DNA of 32,643 nt from a virus: positions 1 through 32,643 of the IMG/VR virus record IMGVR_UViG_3300032268_001230; one strand, 5' to 3'. The position numbers and the translations under genes were made by a program. Below, in pieces: positions 7,365-15,800 of the stretch. The notes below the pieces were generated by a model. It saw nothing but the letters and a program-made list of their open reading frames with translations, was not told the origin of the DNA and did no database searches. Each line of letters starts with the position of its first letter. Position 1 is the first letter of the stretch.

Positions 7365-10300
7365 TTAAGTTATTACTGGGATTATTGTTAATGTAATTGT
7401 TGATCCTGGAGTGTAATTTTCTCTATTAATATCTACTCTTAAATCAAAAATATTAAAATCAGAATCTGCACGAAAAGTAAATATATTATTTCCATTATCA
7501 TAATTTACAATGAAATTTTGATTAGGATAAAGAGTTGGGTCAACTAATGATTGACAAGTTGTATAAATACCTCCATTTATTGGGTCTGTACTAGTTACTA
7601 CTATATCATATAGATTAGTATCTCCTGTACTTAGAGATAATTGATTATTTCCAATCATTCCTATTTCAATCCAAGGAGCTATTACATTATCATTACTTGT
7701 ACCTTCATAATAAAAAGATAAATTGGAATTATTATTAATTGTAGAAGTGTAAGTGTTAGTTAATAAAGAATTAGGAGTTAATGTTTTTATTGGATTTTGG
7801 CTATTATTAACTACATTTATAAACATACCTTCCCAAGTAGTTGGTGGTGGGACAAAAGGTGCACAACTAGCTGTTATTACATTACTATAAGAAGAGGTTG
7901 CTCCATTACTACAACTATTATAAGCTCTAAAATATATGATATCATCGGGTTCAACTGAGGTTCCTGAGTCATTAAAGTAATTAAGAGGTAAAATTAATGG
8001 GGTGGCATTAGTTATAATACGAGAGGCATAATCACTAAAATTAAAATAAGGACCATACTCTATAATAGTATAAGTAGAATTAGCTGAAGCTGAATTATAT
8101 GTAATAAAATATTCTGATTGCCAATTTCCTGAGCAACTAACAGGTGTTACTGTTAATAAAGTAGGGGCAAAACATCCACTTATAGCACATGAAGCTGTGT
8201 TTTGATAGTATCTATAAAATGGTAATCCCCCACAAAATGATAAAACCTCAATTGATCCTGTATCTCCAGGAGATCCTGAAATGAAAGATGCTGTAAAATT
8301 CACAGTAGGACCTAATAAAGTAGAACCGCTAGAATAACTAGAAGTTACTAATGAACCCGAATAAGGACCTGAATTAAATACTTGAATTACTCCTGAACTT
8401 GAAACATATCCTGTATTGATTCCTGAAGCTGTTACACAGAATGAACCTGTGTATCTATATTCTCTTCCAAAGATTTGTATACTGGAAGTTGTACTAGTAC
8501 ATCCGTTAGAATCTACTACAAATGCCTTATATAAACCTGAATTTAATCCATTTAAGTTTACAGAGCTTGTATCTGATGAATATAATATATTTGATCCAGT
8601 ATCAAAAGCGTAATAATAGTAAGGAGAGGTTCCTCCTATAACACTAAATGAAATAGCATTAGAACATGAATCTATATAAGAAGCAGTTGCATTAAATGAT
8701 AATGATGTAGGTGAAGTTAAAGTAAAAGTATTACTATAAGATTGACATTCTAATATACCCAAAGGAGATACTATTAAATCATAACTTCCACTAACTAAAC
8801 CAGAAGCAGTTATAGTATTATTAGGAAATAAGCTTAAATTAACATTAGTATAGATATAACTACCAGTAGCATCTGTCATATTAACTATTAAAGTATCTGT
8901 TATATTTGTAAATGCTACAGTTATAGATCCATTAGATCCACCATAACAAGATACGTTGGATTGAGTTACACTAGCAGTTACAGGGGGATAAACTCCTAAA
9001 TTTACTATAGAACTTGTAATACAATTAAATGAATTTTTAACATCTATAGTATGTGAACCTGTTGATAATCCTAAAAAAGATTTAGGTAAAGCAAAATAAG
9101 CACCTCCATCTATAGAAGCTGAAGTAGCTGTGTTAGTACCATCATTTGAGATTGTTATTCTACCATCATTACTTGTGCTAGAACATGGTAATTTAATTAT
9201 ACTAGTTGTATATGATATAGGAGGGTACCATGAATTAAATGAAGCAGAATATACTGTATTAGTATAATCCTTAACATAAATTATATTATTTAAAGAAGCA
9301 GTCATACTACCACTAGCAGTTTTATTAAAAAATCCTGGTATTCCTGTATATGTAGTTCCTTGATCTAAAGAATAACTATAAGGAGGTACTCCATAATTAA
9401 TTGAAAAAGTTACCGGAGAACTAGCTGTTAAACCAAAACAAACTGATGAGCTAATTAAATTGGTAATTTGTAAAGGTAAAGCTGTTATCTCTAAATTTAC
9501 AGAACTTGTATTACTACTAATACCACCATAGGTATCAATAGTATAATTTAATTTATAACTTCCAGGAATCACACTAGTTTGATCAGGAGTAATTGTTATA
9601 ATACCATTATTTGTAGTATAATTAGGAAAACTGTACCCAGGTATAGACATTAATTGAACTGAAGATGGATCTATATTTCCACAATCTGCAAAATCATTTG
9701 CTAAAATATCTAAAGTTTGAGAAGCATATTCAGTATTTTGATACGAAAAATAATCATTTACTGATGTTGGAGGGGCTCCAAAAATGCATAAATAATCTTG
9801 ATCTGTAAGTACTATTAATCCTTGAGAATAAAATACATTACCCACATATAAAGAAGAAGTAGCTAAAGTATCTAATAAATTACCTTCACCATCATCCTGA
9901 ATATTATAAGTTGAACCTGATATTGATATTGATTTGGGTGTTAATCCTGAACCAAATATATTTTGGTCTACTGATATTACTATTATTTTACTTCCTTGAT
10001 CAGGATCAAATGTAGTTTCATCATATAAACTTGAAGATATATCGTATAAAGCAGTTTCAAATAGAGTAGGATTATTTCCTATAGCAGAACTACCTGTTAT
10101 AGTAGGAATATTTCTATTTGCAGCCAACATTGATCCTGAAGTCAAAGTAGATTGCTCGTAGTTAAAAAATGAGGATGAATGAAAAAACTGTCCTGTAAGT
10201 GATCCTGAGGTGTAGTTTTGGTAATAAAGATTTTTTATAGAAGCATAAATTAATCTTCTATATTCTTCATTAGAGGTTTCAGAATCATTTATAGGATCAA

Positions 10301-10454
10301 AAGGATTAGTTCTATTAATAGGTAAATTCTCACCTATATAAATTGTAATTCCATTTTGAGATAAGGTATCATTAGTAATCCTCCATTGCTTATTAGCAAT
10401 ATAGGAAGTTAATGATATATCATTTGAACTTAATGTTTTGTATGAAAAACTCAT
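7365..10454 (-). CDS. Large tail/adhesin-like protein with SprB-type repeats
   Basis: The protein has 1029 residues. Residues 1-230 look like a virion attachment region (WRITNDTLSQNGITIYIG, NEEYRRLIYASIKNLYYQNY). From about 235 to 880 it is a chain of Ser/Thr-rich beta domains. The clearest is around residues 500-580, where VSCYGGSNGSITV matches the SprB repeat signature, with related units starting near 334, 418 and 588. A PPPTTWEG linker near 885 leads to a distinct C-terminal beta domain. SprB repeats are known from cell-surface adhesins of gliding Bacteroidota. The likely role is receptor or surface binding by the tail; acquisition from a host adhesin is inference. Confidence 0.82.
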   Translation of the reverse strand: MSFSYKTLSSNDISLTSYIANKQWRITNDTLSQNGITIYIGENLPINRTNPFDPINDSETSNEEYRRLIYASIKNLYYQNYTSGSLTGQFFHSSSFFNYEQSTLTSGSMLAANRNIPTITGSSAIGNNPTLFETALYDISSSLYDETTFDPDQGSKIIVISVDQNIFGSGLTPKSISISGSTYNIQDDGEGNLLDTLATSSLYVGNVFYSQGLIVLTDQDYLCIFGAPPTSVNDYFSYQNTEYASQTLDILANDFADCGNIDPSSVQLMSIPGYSFPNYTTNNGIITITPDQTSVIPGSYKLNYTIDTYGGISSNTSSVNLEITALPLQITNLISSSVCFGLTASSPVTFSINYGVPPYSYSLDQGTTYTGIPGFFNKTASGSMTASLNNIIYVKDYTNTVYSASFNSWYPPISYTTSIIKLPCSSTSNDGRITISNDGTNTATSASIDGGAYFALPKSFLGLSTGSHTIDVKNSFNCITSSIVNLGVYPPVTASVTQSNVSCYGGSNGSITVAFTNITDTLIVNMTDATGSYIYTNVNLSLFPNNTITASGLVSGSYDLIVSPLGILECQSYSNTFTLTSPTSLSFNATASYIDSCSNAISFSVIGGTSPYYYYAFDTGSNILYSSDTSSVNLNGLNSGLYKAFVVDSNGCTSTTSSIQIFGREYRYTGSFCVTASGINTGYVSSSGVIQVFNSGPYSGSLVTSSYSSGSTLLGPTVNFTASFISGSPGDTGSIEVLSFCGGLPFYRYYQNTASCAISGCFAPTLLTVTPVSCSGNWQSEYFITYNSASANSTYTIIEYGPYFNFSDYASRIITNATPLILPLNYFNDSGTSVEPDDIIYFRAYNSCSNGATSSYSNVITASCAPFVPPPTTWEGMFINVVNNSQNPIKTLTPNSLLTNTYTSTINNNSNLSFYYEGTSNDNVIAPWIEIGMIGNNQLSLSTGDTNLYDIVVTSTDPINGGIYTTCQSLVDPTLYPNQNFIVNYDNGNNIFTFRADSDFNIFDLRVDINRENYTPGSTITLTIIPVIT

Positions 10455-10457
10455 TCA

Positions 10458-11495
10458 TTAAAAGTCTAGTTTTACTCTAATAAGAGCTTCTTTTGTAAAA
10501 TCTTTTACTAGTGGTGTTGATAATTTAGCTACAGCTAATAATTCATTATTGGTATTATACATACCTACTGTTGTAACAAAAGTTTGTGGATTATTAACCA
10601 TTGAAGGATAATAAAAATCACCACTACCACTTATCATAGAAGGATTTGTAGTATAATTAAAATCACTATTTTTAATTCTAACAAATATATAATCTGATGT
10701 AATGGTTTCTTCACTATTTAAGGAAAATCCTGTAGAACTTGCTAAGTTCATAGCATTGAATAATGCAGCGTTTACTGTACTTAAGTTAGCTGAGTTGTTA
10801 GCACTTGGGATTGATAATTGTATTCCCCCAAAACTAGAAGATAGTGCTAAAGCTTGAGAATTTAATAAAATTAAACCTACATCTGGTAAAAATTTACCAT
10901 ATGAACCGGAATTAGTATATCCAGCACTTACACTACTACTTGGTGGAATTAATGTAGTAGCTGAACCATTAGATCCACTTACAATATCAAATACTCTACC
11001 AGCATCACAATATGTTATAGTAGTAACACTATTACTATTATCAGTTAAATTAATTAATCCTGAACCAGATAGTGCTAAGTTAAATGTACCTATAAATAAT
11101 TTTTCTTTATAATTAGCTCTATTAATATTAATAACATAAAAATCAGGTGAATTGGAATTGCCCGTTCCAAAATTCATATTAGTATTTTCATCTCCATTAA
11201 TTAATGTTCTAAATTGACCATAAGTAATTCTTGATGGAGATAATCCTGGGATTACAGCATTTAAAGGAGCAGATCCTGATCCATTTACTTGACCATAAGC
11301 AATTGAAAATTGTGGTAATGCTGTAGTAATAGTATTTGGATTTTGACTATATACTGGAAGGTAAGCATTGTTTGAAATTGCAGTTGAAGATGTAAAATAT
11401 GAAGTTAAACGAGTTTGACCATTACTCCATAGTGTTGAAACTATTGAGTCCGAACTTACTACAAAGTCTTCATTATTTAAAGATATAAAGCTCAT
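10458..11495 (-). CDS. Virion structural protein, tail/baseplate associated
   Basis: The 345-residue protein is rich in Ser, Asn and Gly, lacks membrane segments and is flanked on both sides by structural genes with gaps of 3 and 12 bases. It ends with an FVTTVGMYNTNNELLAVAKL module also found at the end of the 101-residue protein at 7057-7362. The N-terminal part (SLWSNG-type pattern, SPSRITYGQFRTLINGDENT) resembles uncharacterised structural proteins of T4-like marine phages. It probably sits on the tail or baseplate near the adhesin-like protein. I cannot assign it to a specific T4 gene product. Confidence 0.78.
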   Translation of the reverse strand: MSFISLNNEDFVVSSDSIVSTLWSNGQTRLTSYFTSSTAISNNAYLPVYSQNPNTITTALPQFSIAYGQVNGSGSAPLNAVIPGLSPSRITYGQFRTLINGDENTNMNFGTGNSNSPDFYVININRANYKEKLFIGTFNLALSGSGLINLTDNSNSVTTITYCDAGRVFDIVSGSNGSATTLIPPSSSVSAGYTNSGSYGKFLPDVGLILLNSQALALSSSFGGIQLSIPSANNSANLSTVNAALFNAMNLASSTGFSLNSEETITSDYIFVRIKNSDFNYTTNPSMISGSGDFYYPSMVNNPQTFVTTVGMYNTNNELLAVAKLSTPLVKDFTKEALIRVKLDF

Positions 11496-11507
11496 ATTAT
11501 ATTTTTA

Positions 11508-12167
11508 TTAGCTAGTTACTCTAGTTATTGTTACAGGAATTGTTACTCTAGCTCCAGAATCTCTACCAATTATAGTTAAGATAGTAGATAAAGAAGATTG
11601 GGCACCAAATAATGTATTAACAGTAGTTGCTGTTAAGTTTATAGTAGCTCCAATTACTGTTCTAGATACATTAGTACCAATTGTTGTTGTTGAATTTAAA
11701 GCAGCAACTTCAGCAGTATTAATACCTACACCATTAAATGTAGCTAATAATCTTGAATCACCAATAGTAGCTGTGTAACCTGAAGATTCAAATGTTGTTG
11801 AAGTTCCTAAATAATTTAATGTTTGAGGAGTAATAGCTAAAGTAGCTCCTTGACGTAATGTAATAGAAGTATAACCTACATTTAATACAGGTAATTTAGC
11901 AGTACCACGTGGTAAAGTTAAAAGTTTATACTTCATAATTTGAGTCTCATCAGGAAATGCTTCCAATATTGGCATAGCTTCAATAGCTTCACCATAATAA
12001 GCTGATCCTGAAGGATGAGTTGGGTTGTAAAGAGTATAGTCAATCTCATCATCTGATAATGAGAATTGAGTAATTCTAAATGAACCGTCATTTTTAGCTA
12101 AAAGTTCTCTACCTTTTTTAGTTAAGATAGCATCTACGGTTACGGATGTGTTGTTGAGAAAGCCCAA
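11508..12167 (-). CDS. Virion structural protein with apparent TTG start
   Basis: The 219-residue protein starts, as I read it, at a TTG codon (12167) giving MGFLNNTSVTVDAILTKKGR. This N-terminus, with LTKKGRELLAKNDG and FSLSDDEIDY, recurs in marine phage structural proteins. No ATG or GTG is available upstream in frame before the endonuclease gene. The C-terminal half (about 95-219) is Thr/Ala-rich and probably an Ig-like beta domain. A GIY-YIG homing endonuclease lies just upstream, ending 14 bases before the start. The non-ATG start beside a mobile gene is unusual and may reflect insertion close to the original start. Confidence 0.78.
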   Translation of the reverse strand: MGFLNNTSVTVDAILTKKGRELLAKNDGSFRITQFSLSDDEIDYTLYNPTHPSGSAYYGEAIEAMPILEAFPDETQIMKYKLLTLPRGTAKLPVLNVGYTSITLRQGATLAITPQTLNYLGTSTTFESSGYTATIGDSRLLATFNGVGINTAEVAALNSTTTIGTNVSRTVIGATINLTATTVNTLFGAQSSLSTILTIIGRDSGARVTIPVTITRVTS

Positions 12168-12181
12168 GGTATTTATGTTTT

Positions 12182-12805
12182 TTAAGATTTATAATATTTA
12201 AATTGCAATTTATCTTTTCTTGTAGATTTAGCTCGACCTTGTAATATATTATCTATACTAGAAGATTTTAAATTTAATTTTAAGGAAGCATATTTTATAC
12301 TTTCAAATATCTCTCCTGTGTTTATACATATAATAGGAATTAAATTTTTACCAATCATGGATTTTTTATAATTTTCTATATGTTCAGGAGTATGCTTAAT
12401 TCCTTTTTTAATTTTACTTCTATACTGTTTTTCAGTAAGGGATTGTACTCTTCCTTTATTTCTACTTATCCCAAGACTAGAATTACTTATTTTATCTTTC
12501 AATTCTTGAGATAAATACCCAGATTTATCTTTAGTTTTAGTTAATTTACAATTTAATCCATTTTCAGATAATACATTATAATATTCTTGCCAATATCTTT
12601 CTTTTGAATTTAATTCTTCTAAACTACATTTTTCTAGAATTTCAAATTTATGTTTTTCAACACTATATTTTTTTAAAGAATAATATAATCTAGGTTGGTT
12701 TTTACATTTTAATTTATAATAAATTTCAAATCTTTTTTCTATATTAATACTTTGACCAATATAAACTTTATTAGAAGGTGAGACTATTTTATAAATTCCT
12801 ACCAT
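12182..12805 (-). CDS. GIY-YIG homing endonuclease with NUMOD-type DNA-binding repeats
   Basis: The 207-residue protein opens with the catalytic motif GIYKI (residues 3-7) and VYIGQS (14-19), with R25 and a later KERYWQEYY helix carrying the likely catalytic glutamate. Residues about 95-155 hold NUMOD3-like SxxxKxKISxxxxG segments. The C-terminus (ICINTGEIFESIKYASLKLN) resembles NUMOD1/IENR1 modules. It is therefore a free-standing homing endonuclease, lodged between two structural genes. A TATTTATA motif lies 22 bases before its ATG. Lysine-rich, very AT-rich coding and the flanking non-coding stretch set it apart from the virion genes. Confidence 0.93.
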   Translation of the reverse strand: MVGIYKIVSPSNKVYIGQSINIEKRFEIYYKLKCKNQPRLYYSLKKYSVEKHKFEILEKCSLEELNSKERYWQEYYNVLSENGLNCKLTKTKDKSGYLSQELKDKISNSSLGISRNKGRVQSLTEKQYRSKIKKGIKHTPEHIENYKKSMIGKNLIPIICINTGEIFESIKYASLKLNLKSSSIDNILQGRAKSTRKDKLQFKYYKS

Positions 12806-12827
12806 ATTGTTTTATTCGATTACTAAT

Positions 12828-12835
12828 TATAAATA
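12828..12835 (-). promoter_or_regulatory. Late-type motif TATTTATA before the GIY-YIG homing gene
   Basis: Minus-strand TATTTATA, 22 bases before the ATG at 12805, a wider gap than the others. Confidence 0.5.
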
Positions 12836-12883
12836 TGTATATTTTTTATTTTTTTAAATTAAATTTAATTAAAATCCTCCTCC

Positions 12884-15800
12884 TTAAACATTAGTAATAT
12901 TAGTTGTAGATACATCTAATAAGTTTTGTGCTTTCAATCTTTTAACAATATTACCAGCATCTTCTTTAGTTTCCTTAGTTAAATATTCAGGTAATAATAT
13001 TCCTGGTGATGTTTGCCCTTGGTTTTTACTTGTAAGTAAAACTATATTAGTTTCATCTTCAATTTTAGATAACATTATAAAATTTATAACGTGTCCTATA
13101 GCTGAACCTGTAGGGTTGTTTACACAGGATTGATTTAATATATCTGGGGGTAAATTATTGTTAGGAGAGGTATGTTCAGAAACTTCAAATACTAGTCTAC
13201 CATCATAAGAACCTGTACCATTAGAACCTGTACCAATAGTTTGATTAGGTAAATATATATTTGTAATTTCTCTTTCAAAAGGGGATGTAAATGGGAAAGT
13301 ATCACTATCATGATTAAAAAATCTAATTAAGTCACCTTTTTTAGGATTAAAAAATTCTGTTATAGGTTGGTAACCTAATTCTATAGATTGAGTAGGTAAA
13401 GTTTGTTTAATAAGATTTCCATAATAATTTCCTCCAGGTATATAATGATCATAATATAATTTAGATAAATCATATGAAGCTGTTAATAACGTAAATAAAC
13501 TTCCACTTACAACTTTATTTCCTCTCTCAAAATACCAATTATTAGAAAGAGCAGAACCTGAGTTAAATCCATTATCAAAAGAGCCTGTAATATATATTTG
13601 GTTAGGGGTTTGGGTATAATAGAAATTACTTCCCTGTAATGTTCTTACTATACTAGTTAATGGAGATGTTTTAAATTTAATTCTAGAGCTTGAAGTTGTT
13701 CTTGTGAAAGTTAATGTTTGAGCAATATTACCTATACTTCCTAATAAATTTTTTAAAGGGATGTTATCATTTGTTACCCCTGCAGGTAATATTATTAAAC
13801 CTTCAATTGGATATGTAACTTGTATAATTAAACCATCATCTTCTTCTATACTATAATTTCCTAATGGTTGACTATAAGAAACTAAAGGACCTGAGGTTTG
13901 GAAGGTATTTTGGGGAGATGTAGCAGAAAAACTTGCAGTTGTACCAGTTGAAGTTATTATTATACTATCTAAACCATTATTTCCTCCATCTCCTATTCTT
14001 AAAGGATATCTAAACGCTGGTGGGGATAAAGTAGTAGTTTGTATTAAACCATTATTTGCTGAGCCTGAAAAGAAATTAGTTGGAGGGAAAAGAGGTGAAG
14101 GAGTAAATGAATTGAAAGTCGCAGTAGAGTAATATCCTCCATTAGCTGCTATTTGAATTTGTACTCCAGGTTCAATACGTATAGCTCCTACTCTGTTAGT
14201 TAAACTGTAAACGTAATTTCCTGTTAAGGGATCATTAGGTCTCTCAGTAATAAGCCAATCATTATTATAAGGTCCTACATGGGTTTGATATGGTGTTCCA
14301 GTTCCCGTATAGTTATTATAAAATAAAGTAGTAAAATCTCCTGAAGGTGATACTTTTAATGTTAATGTTACATTTCCTGATATTATTTGTCTAATTTCTC
14401 CATCATAAGCAGTGGTTCTATTTATAGGAAATATAATTCCCGAATTTATATTTACAGATAAAGAGTCTGAGTTTATATTTGTGTTTGTGGAAATAACATC
14501 ATTAGCTAAAAAAGCAGTTCCAACAGTAAATCCATCATTTATATTAGCAGTTACTTGACTACCTGAAGCAGGGTTATTAATAGCTATATCATCTAAAAAT
14601 GTAAATGCTAAACTAGCCCAAGTAGAAATATCATTAGAAGTATTTTGTAAAATAGGTTCATATCTAAATCCACCAGCATATATAGGTTTTAAACCATTTA
14701 ATCTTTTTTGTTTTGAAGGTTGATTAATATTATCCAAAGCTACATTTACATTAGTTCTATTAAAAATAGATTGTAAATCAAATATATTTGCATTGGCTTC
14801 TGTTAATTCAATTACATTAGAAGCACTATCAATTATATATTTGGTATTTACATTTACTCGTCCTGGGAATGTAAGTGATTGAGATGTAATTTCTTTAAAG
14901 TAAGCAAATTTAACTGGATTTAAGTTTATTACAGGAGAATTACCATAAGAAATATCTCCTAATGAATAAGTATTATATAAATCTCCAAATAATCTACTTC
15001 CATTATATCTTGAATTAATATGCCCTTTTAAAGTATAATTACTATCTTGAACAGGAGCATTTAAAAATTCAAATCCTCCTATATTTAAATTAGCTCTTAA
15101 ACTAGCTGTTAAATAATTAAGATTAACGGGTAATATTGGATTATAGGCATAATCAACATCAAGATATTGAGGTGAAGTTCTTGCTGTTAAAACGTTGTTT
15201 AATGTTGGATTTATGGGTAATCTATAGTAGTTATCATGTATACTAGAAGAAACATTTACATTAATATTATTTAATTCGTATACAATATTATCAATAGATT
15301 GTGAATGAACTGTTATAAGGGTTCCTCCTAATTCACCTGTAAATAACTCTTTATTTTGAGTATTATATTTAATTATACTACCTGAAGTATATGTTGTAGA
15401 TGAAGTATAAGATGTGTTATAAATTTCATCTAACCCATTTGATCCAGTTATAAAAGCAGTTTCTATTGAACCACTGTAATCTACAAAAGTCATTACAGGT
15501 TCGTGTCTTGCTATTTTATTTCTTTCTAAGATATTAGTATTAATAACTAACCCTGTTGATAAATTAGCTTTAGCAGGAACAAAATCTTTTATCATTTTGA
15601 ATAATGAGTTATCAAAATAAGATAAAAGTTTAATTAAATCAAAAACATTTTGGGAATCAGAATATTTTTTAAAATAAAAATTTCTTAATTCAGTTAATGC
15701 CGGATATGAATCCGAAGAATTTAATCTTGGATCACCAATATATTCATCAATATTAAATGAACCTAGTTGTGCTATTATATCTTCATTAATTGAATCTTGT

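Noticed and set aside
12874-12882. GGAGGAGGA as the Shine-Dalgarno of the GIY-YIG gene
   Set aside because: It is about 70 bases before that ATG and most genes here lack Shine-Dalgarno sequences.
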